64,000 nt of DNA from Phaeobacter gallaeciensis DSM 26640 (GTDB taxonomy: Bacteria > Pseudomonadota > Alphaproteobacteria > Rhodobacterales > Rhodobacteraceae), in NCBI RefSeq assembly GCF_000511385.1, contig NC_023137.1, forward strand, positions 2,673,001-2,737,000, given 5' to 3'. How positions within the stretch are numbered: the stretch's first letter is position 1; the number at the start of each line of letters is the position of its first letter. A program made the translations under genes and the position numbers. Of the stretch, positions 51,219-60,371 are shown piece after piece. The notes below the pieces were generated by a model. The model ran no database searches and had not been told where the DNA came from. It worked only from the letters and a program-made list of their open reading frames with translations.

Positions 51219-52592
51219 TCAGCCCAGAACTGCCGTGACAGCACGCTGTGTCGCTGCGACCACCTGATCCGCCTCCTGTCGGGTCAGGCAGAAGGGCGGC
51301 GCAAAGCCGAGGATATCGCCCTGCGGCATGGCCCGCGCGATCACTTTGTCCTGCTCCAGAAGCTTGGCGGCTATCTGCGGGCCGATCTTGTCGCTGGCGT
51401 CAAACAGGCGGTGGTCGTCCCGATCCGCCACGAATTCCACCGCGCAGAGCATCCCCTCCCCCCGGACATCGCCCACATTCGGATGGTCGCCCAGCGCCTT
51501 GCGCATTTCGTCGTTCAGATAGGTCCCAACGGCACCAGCGTTTTCTACAAGGCCAAGCTGGTCGATCAGGGCGAGGTTAGCGACCCCGGCGGCGGCTCCG
51601 ACAGGATGCGCCGAATAGGTCCAGCCATGACCAATCGGGCCGTTTTCATCCGTGCCGCGCTCCAGCACCTGCCACATCTTGTCGGACACGATAGAGCCCG
51701 ACAGCGGCGCATAGGCAGAGGTCAGCCCCTTGGCGATGGTGATGAGATCGGGGCGCATGCCGTAGTGATCAGAGCCGAACATCGTGCCCAACCGACCAAA
51801 ACCAGTCACCACCTCATCCGCGACCAGCAGGATATCGTGCCGGTCAAGCACCGCCTGAATGGCAGGCCAGTATCCTGCGGGCGGGGGCACTATGCCCCCG
51901 GTGCCCAGAACCGGCTCCCCGATGAAGGCGGCGATGGTATCGTCCCCTTCCCGCGCGATCAGCGCCTCCAGCTCTGCCACGCAATGGGCAACAAAATCGG
52001 CCTCGCTTTGACTGCGATCGCTGCGGCGGAAATAATAGGGCGCCTCGGTGTGGACCACCTGAGCCAGTGGCAGGTCGAACTTATTGTGGAACAACTCCAA
52101 CCCTGTGAGCGAGCCGGTCATCAGCCCGGACCCGTGGTATCCCCGCCAGCGGGAGATGATCTTTTTCTTCTCGGGGCGGCCCAGAATGTTGTTGTAGTAC
52201 CAGATCAGTTTGATGTTGGTTTCATTGGCGTCCGAGCCGGAGAGGCCAAAGTAGACCTTGGACATATGGTCCGGGGCGCGATCCATGATCATCTTCGCCA
52301 GTGTAATGGACGCCTCAGTCCCATGGCCCACATAGGAGTGATAATACGCCAGCTCGCGGGCCTGATCGGCAATGGCTTCGGCGATCTCAGGTCGGCCATA
52401 GCCAACGTTGACGCAGTAGAGCCCGGCAAAAGCATCCAGCAGCCGGTTGCCGTCGCGGTCCTCAATGTGGCAGCCGCTGCCACCGGTCACCACCCGCTGA
52501 GGCAGATTTCCGCGAGCGAATTCAGCGAGATGCGTTGAAGGATGGAAGAAGCTTTCGCGGTCCCATTGGTCGAGTTGGTCATTGTGAAGCAT
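51219..52592 (-). CDS. Class III PLP-dependent aminotransferase
   Basis: A 457-residue omega-type aminotransferase. The PLP region shows [20 protein letters not shown] near residue 119, [15 protein letters not shown] near 256 (PLP Asp) and the Schiff-base Lys in [17 protein letters not shown] near 289. Family members use putrescine, beta-alanine, taurine or diaminobutyrate with pyruvate. AGGAGTGAG precedes the ATG. It leads a three-gene operon with the DoeA-like hydrolase and M20 deacetylase, which would fit removal of an amino group from a diamino acid released by the other two. Confidence 0.87.
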   Translation of the reverse strand: MLHNDQLDQWDRESFFHPSTHLAEFARGNLPQRVVTGGSGCHIEDRDGNRLLDAFAGLYCVNVGYGRPEIAEAIADQARELAYYHSYVGHGTEASITLAKMIMDRAPDHMSKVYFGLSGSDANETNIKLIWYYNNILGRPEKKKIISRWRGYHGSGLMTGSLTGLELFHNKFDLPLAQVVHTEAPYYFRRSDRSQSEADFVAHCVAELEALIAREGDDTIAAFIGEPVLGTGGIVPPPAGYWPAIQAVLDRHDILLVADEVVTGFGRLGTMFGSDHYGMRPDLITIAKGLTSAYAPLSGSIVSDKMWQVLERGTDENGPIGHGWTYSAHPVGAAAGVANLALIDQLGLVENAGAVGTYLNDEMRKALGDHPNVGDVRGEGMLCAVEFVADRDDHRLFDASDKIGPQIAAKLLEQDKVIARAMPQGDILGFAPPFCLTRQEADQVVAATQRAVTAVLG

Positions 52593-52821
52593 GGCTCACT
52601 CCTTGGCTTCGGCGGCGCGCCGCCTTTGGTCACATGAAGGGAGCCAGTTGCACGCGACAGACCAAGAGGCGGTCCGTTTTTGAGCGAAAAAGGCTCCGCC
52701 CACCCGGACAGCAGCGCGCAATGCCTTTATTGCCAGGGTTGTGCAGCAGTTGGAGCACGACCGGACGGCCGATGGCAACAGATTTTTTGTCAGCAGGCGG
52801 GTTAGCCGGTAAGAACGCGTA

Positions 52822-53847
52822 CTATCTGTTGGACCGCCGCGCCAAGGACTGACGCGTGACAAGAGTGGTATTGATGCAGACCGACTGTCCTGCGGACCGG
52901 CCTTCGACGATTGCAATCAACTCTTGCGCCGCCTTGCGCCCCATCTCGCGGTGCGGGACATGCACGGTTGTGAGAGCGGGGCTGACGATTTCTGCCAGTT
53001 CAATATCATCGAATCCGGTGATGGAGACATCGTCGGGCACGGCAATCCCACGGCTTCGCGCCTCGCGGAGCGCCCCAGCCGCCAGAACGTCATTGCCGCA
53101 CATCACCACGGTCGGACGGGGCGCACGCGACATCAGCTCTGCAAAGGCTGCGGCCCCTTTTTCAATCTCATAGGGGGTTTCGATCAATGTGAGCGTAGCC
53201 GGGTCGAGCCCCCTGGAGCGCATGGCATCCTGAACACCGCTGACGCGATTTTGGGCGCGGTCGTTGCCCTGCAGGATACCGGAGATCATCGCAATGTGCC
53301 GGTGCCCGGCGTCCACCACCGTTTGGGCAAGATCGCGCATCGCGCCCTTGTTGCTGAACCCGACCGACGGCTGCGGCCGTTCCGGAGCATAAGACCAGGC
53401 CACAAGGACCGGAACCCGATGTTTCTCCAGATACTGGTAGATCTGCTCCTCCCGGTCGTGGCCAATCAGCAGCAAGCCATCTGCGCCACGCGCAACCAAT
53501 GTGCGGATCTGCTCCTTCTCGACCTCGGGGCTATAGGCGGAGCTGGACACCAAAAGGGTGTAGCCATCCTCGCGCAGCTGATCCTGAAAGGCCTGCAAGC
53601 CGCGGGCAAAGATCGCATTGTCCATGGTGGGGATGATGGCCCCAATGGTGAAACTGCGTTTGGCGGCCATCACGCGGGCTGCAAAGTTCGGCGTGTAGCC
53701 CAGCGATTCGACCGCCTCCATCACCCGCTGGCGGGTTGTCTCGATGACACGGTCCGGCGAATTCAAGCAGCGCGACACCGTGGCGGTCGAAACACCCGCC
53801 ACCTTGGCAACATCGTTAAGTGTCGGAGCTGAGGGGGTTTTTCCCAT
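52822..53847 (-). CDS. LacI family transcriptional regulator of the sulfonate cluster
   Basis: A 341-residue regulator. The HTH (TLNDVAKVAGVSTATVSRCL) starts at about residue 9, followed by LacI hinge and a sugar-binding-like effector domain (ISITGFDDIELAEIVSPALTT near 265). The start at 53847 is chosen because an upstream frame adds only a few charged residues. It is divergent from the small membrane protein/TRAP genes across 129 bp that contain two LacI-type palindromes, so it most likely represses that operon until a sulfonate or pathway intermediate binds. Confidence 0.85.
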   Translation of the reverse strand: MGKTPSAPTLNDVAKVAGVSTATVSRCLNSPDRVIETTRQRVMEAVESLGYTPNFAARVMAAKRSFTIGAIIPTMDNAIFARGLQAFQDQLREDGYTLLVSSSAYSPEVEKEQIRTLVARGADGLLLIGHDREEQIYQYLEKHRVPVLVAWSYAPERPQPSVGFSNKGAMRDLAQTVVDAGHRHIAMISGILQGNDRAQNRVSGVQDAMRSRGLDPATLTLIETPYEIEKGAAAFAELMSRAPRPTVVMCGNDVLAAGALREARSRGIAVPDDVSITGFDDIELAEIVSPALTTVHVPHREMGRKAAQELIAIVEGRSAGQSVCINTTLVTRQSLARRSNR

Positions 53848-53908
53848 GTTGTACCTGCCATGCCTTTGACGCATCTTAGCATAAAAACCACCCGCTGCCA
53901 GCCGTCAA

Positions 53909-53943
53909 TGTAAACGCTTGCATTATTGATGTAAGCGCTTACA
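53909..53943. promoter_or_regulatory. Paired LacI-type operators before the sulfonate cluster
   Basis: TGTAAACGCTTGCA at 53909-53922 (two mismatches to symmetry) and the perfect palindrome TGTAAGCGCTTACA at 53930-53943, centres 21 bp apart. A possible promoter TTGCAT-(17)-ACAAAT runs through them (53919 to 53947), so binding would block it. Confidence 0.7.
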
Positions 53944-53976
53944 AATGATGTTGAGATAACAAACCGGGATCTTTCG

Positions 53977-54162
53977 ATGTTTCTGATGGCGTCTGTTTGC
54001 GTGTTTGCCGTGTTCTTTGCCAATGTCGCCCTCGGCGCTTTTGGCAGCGGTGGTTTCCTCAGCGATGTCGGCGAGATGGTGATCCTGTTTGCGGCTTCCA
54101 TTCTGTTTGTGGCGGCCATTCTCAAACGCGAAGCTGACCAAAAAAACCAAGACGGCAGCTGA
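53977..54162 (+). CDS. Small two-helix membrane protein upstream of TRAP genes
   Basis: A 61-residue protein with two hydrophobic segments (residues about 2-21 and 32-49) and a charged polar tail (KREADQKNQDGS). It lies between the LacI operators and the TRAP binding-protein gene, 23 bases before it, on the same strand. I do not recognise a family. It could be an accessory subunit of the TRAP transporter or a small regulatory membrane protein. The ribosome binding site is weak; coding is supported by hydrophobic pattern and position. Confidence 0.6.
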   Translation: MFLMASVCVFAVFFANVALGAFGSGGFLSDVGEMVILFAASILFVAAILKREADQKNQDGS

Positions 54163-54185
54163 CGGATTTCCAAGGGAGGAAGACA

Positions 54186-55331
54186 ATGACGAATGGCAAG
54201 GATGGCCTCAAATCTGCTGAGCGCCGGAATTTTCTGAAACTGGCCTCAACCGGCTCTTTCACCGCTGCTCTGGTTGCCGGGGCTGGAGGTGTGCTTTGGT
54301 CGTCTGAGGCTGTTGCCCAGACAGCCAAGGAAGAGAAAGAGCGCGAGCGCGCAGCCGCGCATATCATGACCGTTGCCACGGCCTATGTGCTGGGCGCGTC
54401 GCGCAGCTATCCGATCATGCAGCTGGATCTGAAGGAAAACATCCAGAACGCCACCAACGGCAAGGTCTACGTCAAGCTGGCCCCCGGCGGGCAGTTGGGT
54501 GCAGGTGGCGCCCTAGTGCAGAAGGTTCAGGGCGGCACCATTCAGGCGGCGCAGCATTCGCTGTCGAATTTCGCGCCTTTCGCCTCCACCGTTGACCTGA
54601 TCAACATGCCTTATCTCTGCGGCTCCAATCAGCGATTCACCAATCTGGTCACCTCCGATTTCTGGAAGAGTGAGGTGCACCCCAAAGTGGAGGCCAACGG
54701 ATTCAAGGCTTTGTTCTATGTGAACATCGACCCTCGTGTGGTGGCCGTGCGCAAGGGCGGTAACGCGGTGATGTCACCGGGCGACATGTCCGGTGTGAAG
54801 TTCCGGGTGCCCGGTTCCAAGATGCTGCAACAGTATTACCGCATGGTCGGTGCCAACCCGACACCCGTAGCCTGGGGTGAAACACCTTCGGCCATCAAGC
54901 AGGGCGTGGCCGATGCGCTGGATCCCTCGGTGGGCGCGCTGTATGTCTTTGGCTTCAAAGACATTCTGAGCCACGTGACCTTCACCCAGGCGGTGCCGGA
55001 CAGTCAGGTCTATTCGTGCAATCTGGAATGGTTCAACTCTTTGCCAGCCGATGTGCAGGACGGCGTGATGTGGGGCTCGGAAATGACCGCGCATCAGAAC
55101 CTCTCCAAAGTCCCCTCCGCGCGCGCTTATGCAATGGCAGAGCTTGCGAAGGCCGGTGTCGAATTCCACACGCTGAGCGGTGACCAGCTGGGCGAATGGC
55201 AAGAGGCCGGCGGCTACCAGCGCAGCGAATGGGATAGCTTCAAGACCGAGCTGGCAGGCTCCATGGACAATTTTGCCAAACTGGAAGAGGCCGCAGGCAC
55301 CCAAGGCAAATACTTCGTCCACGACGCCTGA
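54186..55331 (+). CDS. TRAP transporter substrate-binding protein (DctP family, HpsKLM-type)
   Basis: A 381-residue binding protein with a Tat-type signal (ERRNFLKLASTGSFTAALVA, cleavage near AVAQ). The mature part is a DctP fold: KVYVKLAPGGQLGAGGALVQ near residue 92, GVKFRVPGSKMLQQYYRMVG near 198 and a helix-rich C-terminus. GGGAGGAAG precedes the ATG. As the first large gene of the LacI-controlled cluster it should bind a C3 sulfonate such as 2,3-dihydroxypropane-1-sulfonate or sulfolactate. The ligand is inferred from neighbours. Confidence 0.83.
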   Translation: MTNGKDGLKSAERRNFLKLASTGSFTAALVAGAGGVLWSSEAVAQTAKEEKERERAAAHIMTVATAYVLGASRSYPIMQLDLKENIQNATNGKVYVKLAPGGQLGAGGALVQKVQGGTIQAAQHSLSNFAPFASTVDLINMPYLCGSNQRFTNLVTSDFWKSEVHPKVEANGFKALFYVNIDPRVVAVRKGGNAVMSPGDMSGVKFRVPGSKMLQQYYRMVGANPTPVAWGETPSAIKQGVADALDPSVGALYVFGFKDILSHVTFTQAVPDSQVYSCNLEWFNSLPADVQDGVMWGSEMTAHQNLSKVPSARAYAMAELAKAGVEFHTLSGDQLGEWQEAGGYQRSEWDSFKTELAGSMDNFAKLEEAAGTQGKYFVHDA

Positions 55332-55339
55332 GCCGCAGC

Positions 55340-55362
55340 GGGCGGATGCTACGCGTCCGCCC
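55340..55362 (+). other. Intercistronic stem-loop after the TRAP binding-protein gene
   Basis: GGGCGGA (55340-55346) pairs with TCCGCCC (55356-55362) around a 9-base loop, 8 bases after the stop codon. It sits where the agl and tct operons have similar structures. Confidence 0.6.
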
Positions 55363-55441
55363 CTGCCCCATCTTCAACAGCCATCTTCGCAACAGCCCTC
55401 AGGGCTGGCTGCGGAGGTGTGCCTGAACCACGGGACTGCCA

Positions 55442-55954
55442 ATGCACATCCTGCGAACCATCGACAAGAATGCAGAACGCTGGCTGCTGCTGGCCTTCTA
55501 CGTGATGCTGGTCATCACCATGGCGGTTGAAGTGATCCGACGCGAACTCTTTGCCTATTCTTCGATCTGGGGCGAGGAGATCGTCCGCTACTCCTTCATC
55601 TATCTCGCCTGGATCGGTGCTGCTGCTGCGGTCAAGGAACGCGCCCATATCCGCATTGATGTGCTCATGCACTACCTCGGGCCACGGCCCAAGGCGCTGC
55701 TTTATATCTTTGGTGATCTGGTGATGTTCGTTGTCGCTCTCGTGGCGCTCTACTGGTCGTTTGAAACGGTGCTGGTGTCGGCGAAATTCGGATCGGTCAG
55801 CCACGGGCTGCGCATTTCCATGGTCTGGTTTCTGATGGCCGTGCCTGCGGGCTTTGCCCTGATGGTCTGGCGTCTGCTGCAATCCTTCCTGCGCGACTGG
55901 CGCAGCCTTCGAGACGGCACACCCGTCTTTGAAGGTGACAAATTGTTTGATTGA
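55442..55954 (+). CDS. TRAP transporter small membrane subunit (DctQ family)
   Basis: A 170-residue protein with four hydrophobic segments (residues about 15-32, 50-66, 90-110 and 128-148). EEIVRYSFIYLAWIGAAAAVKERAHIRID near residue 38 is the DctQ signature. It couples the binding protein to the large permease. Eleven bases separate it from dctM. Confidence 0.88.
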   Translation: MHILRTIDKNAERWLLLAFYVMLVITMAVEVIRRELFAYSSIWGEEIVRYSFIYLAWIGAAAAVKERAHIRIDVLMHYLGPRPKALLYIFGDLVMFVVALVALYWSFETVLVSAKFGSVSHGLRISMVWFLMAVPAGFALMVWRLLQSFLRDWRSLRDGTPVFEGDKLFD

Positions 55955-55965
55955 GGGCCTGAGCG

Positions 55966-57294
55966 ATGTTGTGGAATTCACTCAACCAGACAGTCGAATT
56001 GGGCTGGGACTTCTATCTGCCGGTCATTCTGTTCGTGGCGCTGATCGCGCTGGCAGTACCGGTCTGGGCGGCGATCGGCGCTGCTGCGATCACCATGCTG
56101 GTAATGTCGGGCGACCTGCCGCTCAGCGCCATCGGCGAAAGCCTGTTCACCGGCATTGATGCCTTTGCACTAACGGCGGTGCCCCTGTTCATCCTGACCG
56201 GTGATGTGCTGGTCAGAACCGGGCTGAGCAAGAAATTCCTTGATGTGGCGGAGGCGCTGACCTGCTGGACGCGGGGTGGTTTCGGATCGGCCACTGTGCT
56301 GGTCTGCGGCATGTTCGCGGCGATCTCCGGCTCTGATGCGGCGGGTGCGGCTGCGGTCGGGCGGATGACCATCAACCGGCTGGTCGAAAGCGGCTACCCC
56401 CGCCCCTATGCCTGCGCGCTGGTAGCGGCCGGCGCCTGCACCGGCATCCTGATCCCGCCCTCCATCGCCTATATCATCATCGGGCTGGTACTGGGTATTT
56501 CCGCCTCCACCCTGTTTCTGGCGGCGCTGATCCCGGGCATTGCGATCCTGGTGTCGATCCTTGTCACCAATATCATCATGAACCGGCTCTATACCTATGA
56601 GACCGGCGGCAATATGGGGCTGGGGGAATGGCTGGGCAATCTGGGCCAGTCACTAAAATCCGGCTGGTATGCCTTCATCGTGCCCGGCATCATCTTCTAC
56701 GGCATCTTCTCCGGACGCCTGACCCCGACTGAGGCCGGCGCCACCGCCGTGGTGGTCACCATCCTGATGGGGTTCATCCTTGGTACGCTGAAACTGTCGG
56801 ACTTCCCGGCGATGCTGGTCAGCTCGGCCAAGGTAAACGGGGTAATCCTGCCGATTATCGCCTTCTCAGCGCCTTTGGCGGAGGCACTGGCCATCATGGG
56901 CGTGCCACAGGGGTTTGTAACGGCCGTGACCGGGCTGACTGACGATCCGGCCATGCTGATCCTGTTGATGATCTGCATCCTGATCGCTGCGGGCTGTGTG
57001 ATGGAGACGACGCCCAATATCGTGATCCTGGCACCGATCCTGAAACCCCTCGCCGACAACATCGGCATGAACGAAATTCAGTTCTGCATCATGATGATCA
57101 CCGCGCTGGGGGTTGGCTTCATCACCCCGCCGCTGGGGCTGAATCTCTTCGTTGTCTCCGGCATTACTGGCGAGTCCATCCTCAAGATCGCCGCCCGAGC
57201 CATCCCCTTTGTTCTGACCATGCTGATCGTGGTGCTGCTGATTGCCTATATCCCGGCGATTTCGACCACGCTGCTTCCTGATATCTACAAGTAG
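55966..57294 (+). CDS. TRAP transporter large permease (DctM family)
   Basis: A 442-residue permease with about 12 membrane segments. FAAISGSDAAGAAAVGRMTI near residue 124 and GACTGILIPPSIAYIIIGLV near 156 are DctM hallmarks, as is GFITPPLGLNLFVVSGI near 385. It forms the sodium-driven channel of the sulfonate TRAP system. It ends 10 bases before hpsN. Confidence 0.9.
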   Translation: MLWNSLNQTVELGWDFYLPVILFVALIALAVPVWAAIGAAAITMLVMSGDLPLSAIGESLFTGIDAFALTAVPLFILTGDVLVRTGLSKKFLDVAEALTCWTRGGFGSATVLVCGMFAAISGSDAAGAAAVGRMTINRLVESGYPRPYACALVAAGACTGILIPPSIAYIIIGLVLGISASTLFLAALIPGIAILVSILVTNIIMNRLYTYETGGNMGLGEWLGNLGQSLKSGWYAFIVPGIIFYGIFSGRLTPTEAGATAVVVTILMGFILGTLKLSDFPAMLVSSAKVNGVILPIIAFSAPLAEALAIMGVPQGFVTAVTGLTDDPAMLILLMICILIAAGCVMETTPNIVILAPILKPLADNIGMNEIQFCIMMITALGVGFITPPLGLNLFVVSGITGESILKIAARAIPFVLTMLIVVLLIAYIPAISTTLLPDIYK

Positions 57295-57304
57295 GACCCC
57301 TGAT

Positions 57305-58612
57305 ATGACCCGAGAGTATCTGAAGACGGCTGCCCTGACCCCAAAGTCGGATGCCTCCGAGACCCATAAGATCGTTCAGGACATCCTCGACGATATTGAG
57401 GCGGGCGGCGATGCAAAGGCGTTAGAGTATGCGGCCAAATTCGACAAATACGACGGCAACGTCCTCCTGACAGCGGAAGAGATCGAGGCCGCCTGCGCGC
57501 TGGTCCCGGAGAAGCTGAAAGCCGACATCCGGTTCGCGCATGACAATGTGCGCCGCTTTGCCGAGCTGCAAAAAGGTACGATGCAGGATGTGGAGACCGA
57601 GATTTCCCCGGGCTTCATCACCGGGCAAAAGGTAATCCCGGTCGATGCGGCAGGCTGCTATGTGCCCGGCGGGCGCTACAGCCATATCGCCAGCGCGATC
57701 ATGACCGTGACCACTGCCAAGGTGGCTGGCTGCAAACATATCACCGCCTGTTCGCCGCCCCGCCCCGACACAGGCGTGGCCCCGGCAATCGTCTATGCCG
57801 CGCATATCTGCGGCGCTGACAAGATCATGGCGATGGGTGGTGTGCAGGGCGTTGCGGCAATGACCTTTGGCCTCTTTGGCCTGCCCAAGGCGAATATCCT
57901 CGTCGGTCCCGGCAATCAGTTCGTGGCCGAGGCCAAGCGCATCCTGTTTGGCCGTGTCGGCATCGATATGATCGCAGGCCCCACCGATAGCCTGATCCTG
58001 GCCGATAGCACGGCGGATGCCCATATCGTCGCGACCGATCTCGTCAGCCAAGCGGAACATGGTTACAATTCCCCGGTCTGGCTGGTCACGGACGACCGCG
58101 CTCTGGCCGAAGACGTGATGCATCTGGTACCCGGCTACATTGACGACTTGCCCGAGGTGAACCGCGACAATGCCGCCGCTGCCTGGCGAGATTATGCGGA
58201 GGTGATCCTCTGTGCCAACCGCGAAGACATGGCCGCCTGTTCCGACGAATACGCGCCCGAGCATCTGACCGTGCAGGCCGAGGATCTGGACTGGTGGCTG
58301 GGGCAGCTGACCTGCTACGGCTCCCTGTTCCTGGGTGAGGAAACCACGGTCTCCTACGGTGACAAGGCGGCGGGCACCAACCACGTGCTGCCAACCTCGC
58401 GCGCGGCCAGCTACACCGGCGGCCTGTCGGTCCATAAATACATGAAGATCGTCACCTGGCAGCGCGCCACCCGCGAAGGCTCCAAACCGGTGGCAGAAGC
58501 CACGGCGCGGATTGCCCGGCTGGAGGGGATGGAAGGCCACGCCCGCGCCGCCGATGTGCGTTTGGCCAAGTATTTCCCGGATGAAACCTTTGACCTGACC
58601 GCCAATGGTTGA
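57305..58612 (+). CDS. hpsN: HpsN-type sulfopropanediol 3-dehydrogenase (HisD family)
   Basis: A 435-residue NAD-dependent dehydrogenase of the histidinol dehydrogenase family. AAGCYVPGGRYSHIASAIMT near residue 119, AMGGVQGVAAMTFGLFGLPK near 180, AGPTDSLILAD near 225 and TNHVLPTSRAASYTGGLSVHKYM near 360 are clear HisD-fold motifs. No his genes are nearby; a TRAP transporter, two alcohol dehydrogenases and comDE are. That matches HpsN, which oxidises (R)-2,3-dihydroxypropane-1-sulfonate to (R)-sulfolactate in two NAD steps. The ATG at 57305 follows the dctM stop by 10 bases. Confidence 0.82.
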   Translation: MTREYLKTAALTPKSDASETHKIVQDILDDIEAGGDAKALEYAAKFDKYDGNVLLTAEEIEAACALVPEKLKADIRFAHDNVRRFAELQKGTMQDVETEISPGFITGQKVIPVDAAGCYVPGGRYSHIASAIMTVTTAKVAGCKHITACSPPRPDTGVAPAIVYAAHICGADKIMAMGGVQGVAAMTFGLFGLPKANILVGPGNQFVAEAKRILFGRVGIDMIAGPTDSLILADSTADAHIVATDLVSQAEHGYNSPVWLVTDDRALAEDVMHLVPGYIDDLPEVNRDNAAAAWRDYAEVILCANREDMAACSDEYAPEHLTVQAEDLDWWLGQLTCYGSLFLGEETTVSYGDKAAGTNHVLPTSRAASYTGGLSVHKYMKIVTWQRATREGSKPVAEATARIARLEGMEGHARAADVRLAKYFPDETFDLTANG

Positions 58613-59366
58613 CCCGCGCGCCCTGTTTGATCTGACAGGCAAGACCGCCTGTATCACCGGCGCCAGCTCCGGTCTGGGGCGTCGTGCAGCGATTGCGCTG
58701 GCCGCTGCCGGTGCGAAAGTGGTCGCGGTGGCGCGCCGGGCCGAGGCGTTGGAGGGGCTCTGTGCTGAGATAGGCGTCAATGCTGCCTCTGTGGTGGCAG
58801 ATGTAGCAGACCGCAGCAGGTTGGACGCGCTGCGTGAAAAGGTTTCAGCCCCCTTCGGGGCACCCGATATCCTGATCCATGCGGCGGGTGTGAATACCCG
58901 GCAAACGGCGGATGACGTCACAGCCGAGGGCTGGGAGCAGACTATCGCACTGAACCTCTCTGCACCCTTTTTCCTCAGCCAGGCCCTGGTGCCGGCGATG
59001 AAGGACCGGGGCTGGGGGCGGATCGTCAATTTCGCCTCGCTCCAAACCACGCGCGCCTTTCCCGGCGGTATCGCCTATGGCGCCAGCAAGGGTGGGATCG
59101 GCCAGCTGACCCGAGCCATGGCAGAGGCCTGGTCGCCCCATGGCATCACCGCCAACGCAATTGGGCCGGGGTTCTTCCCGACCGAACTGACGCAGGCCGT
59201 GTTCGATGATGGGGACCGTGCGGCCCGCAACGCCGCACAGACCTGCATCGGCCGCAATGGCCGGCTGGAGGATCTGGACGGACCGCTGCTGTTTCTGTGC
59301 TCGGATGCCTCCGCCTATGTCACCGGTCAAATCCTGATGGTTGACGGGGGGTTCACAGCGAAATGA
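58605..59366 (+). CDS. SDR family oxidoreductase (HpsO/HpsP-type candidate)
   Basis: A 253-residue short-chain dehydrogenase. The cofactor loop TGASSGLG is at residues 18-25, NAG-like HAAG near 92, and the catalytic Y158-x3-K162 in YGASK. It overlaps hpsN by 8 bases. In known dihydroxypropanesulfonate pathways two NAD-dependent enzymes interconvert the R and S isomers through the ketone; this gene and the next are good candidates for that pair. Which stereoisomer each takes is not readable here. Confidence 0.83.
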   Translation: MVDPRALFDLTGKTACITGASSGLGRRAAIALAAAGAKVVAVARRAEALEGLCAEIGVNAASVVADVADRSRLDALREKVSAPFGAPDILIHAAGVNTRQTADDVTAEGWEQTIALNLSAPFFLSQALVPAMKDRGWGRIVNFASLQTTRAFPGGIAYGASKGGIGQLTRAMAEAWSPHGITANAIGPGFFPTELTQAVFDDGDRAARNAAQTCIGRNGRLEDLDGPLLFLCSDASAYVTGQILMVDGGFTAK

Positions 59367-60343
59367 AAGCCTTGGTTTATGAAGGGGTTGAGACGCTGGC
59401 GTTCCGCGATGTGCCGATGGCAACCGGACAGGAAGGCGAGCATCTGATCCGCATCCACGCCTCTGGTATCTGCGGCTCGGATATGCATGCCTATCTGGGC
59501 CACGACAGCCGCCGCCCTGCCCCGCTGATCCTGGGGCATGAGGCTGCGGGCGTCATCGAGGACGGGCCGCAAGCGGGTCGCCGGGTGACGATCAATCCAC
59601 TGGTGACCTGTAGCAACTGCACGGCCTGCACCTCGGGGCGGGAAAACCTCTGCGCCAGCCGCCAGATCATCTCCATGCCGCCGCGCGAGGGGGCTTTTGC
59701 CCAGTTTGTGACGATGCCCGAGCGCAATCTTGTGACCGTGCCAGAGGATACCCCGCTGGAGAAGGCCGCGTTGGCTGAACCCCTGGCCGTGAGCTGGCAC
59801 GCGGCCCGACTGGCCCTGGAGGCCCTGCACCCGGAAACCGAACGTCGCGCGCTGGTGATCGGCGGCGGTGCCATTGGTCTGGCGGCGGCGCTGGCGCTTA
59901 GGGCGATGGGGGTTGAGGACATCACCATCCAGGAACCAAACGAAGCACGCCGGGCCTTCCTAATGGACCATTGCGGTCAGCAGACAGTCGCGGAGTTTCA
60001 AGGCATGGTGCCGCTGGTCGTCGATGCGGTGGGCTATGCCGCTACCCGCGCCGCCGCCTCTGCCGTGGCCGCTCCCGGCGGGGTGATTGCCCATGTCGGG
60101 CTGGGCGAGGATACGGGCGGTCTGGATATCCGCCGCATGACGCTTCAGGAAATCACCTTCATCGGGACCTATACCTATACGGCGCAGGATTTCCGCGACA
60201 CAGCGCAGGCGATTTTTGATGGCCGATTAGGAGCACTGGAGTGGCCCGAGATCCGCCCCTTGTCAGAAGGAGCCGCCGCATTTCGCGACCTGCGGTCTGG
60301 CGCAGTGGCCGCGCCGAAGATCATTCTAGATCCCTGGGCCTAA
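59363..60343 (+). CDS. Zinc-dependent alcohol dehydrogenase (HpsO/HpsP-type candidate)
   Basis: A 326-residue MDR-family dehydrogenase. Catalytic zinc ligands C37, H59 and E60 (GICGSD, ILGHEAAG) and a structural zinc site C83, C86, C89, C97 are intact. The Rossmann loop is VIGGGAIGLAAAL near residue 165. ATGA overlap with the SDR gene supports joint action, probably racemising dihydroxypropanesulfonate through its 2-keto form. Confidence 0.83.
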   Translation: MKALVYEGVETLAFRDVPMATGQEGEHLIRIHASGICGSDMHAYLGHDSRRPAPLILGHEAAGVIEDGPQAGRRVTINPLVTCSNCTACTSGRENLCASRQIISMPPREGAFAQFVTMPERNLVTVPEDTPLEKAALAEPLAVSWHAARLALEALHPETERRALVIGGGAIGLAAALALRAMGVEDITIQEPNEARRAFLMDHCGQQTVAEFQGMVPLVVDAVGYAATRAAASAVAAPGGVIAHVGLGEDTGGLDIRRMTLQEITFIGTYTYTAQDFRDTAQAIFDGRLGALEWPEIRPLSEGAAAFRDLRSGAVAAPKIILDPWA

Positions 60344-60371
60344 GCCCTGAGCTGAGCAAACGGAGAGCACC

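Noticed and set aside
57305..58612. Histidinol dehydrogenase of histidine synthesis (hisD)
   Set aside because: The fold is HisD-like, but there are no his genes and the neighbours are a TRAP transporter, dehydrogenases and comDE, so HpsN is favoured.
57422..59050. A 542-codon minus-strand frame opposite hpsN and the SDR gene
   Set aside because: Covers two well-supported plus-strand genes and has no identifiable domain.
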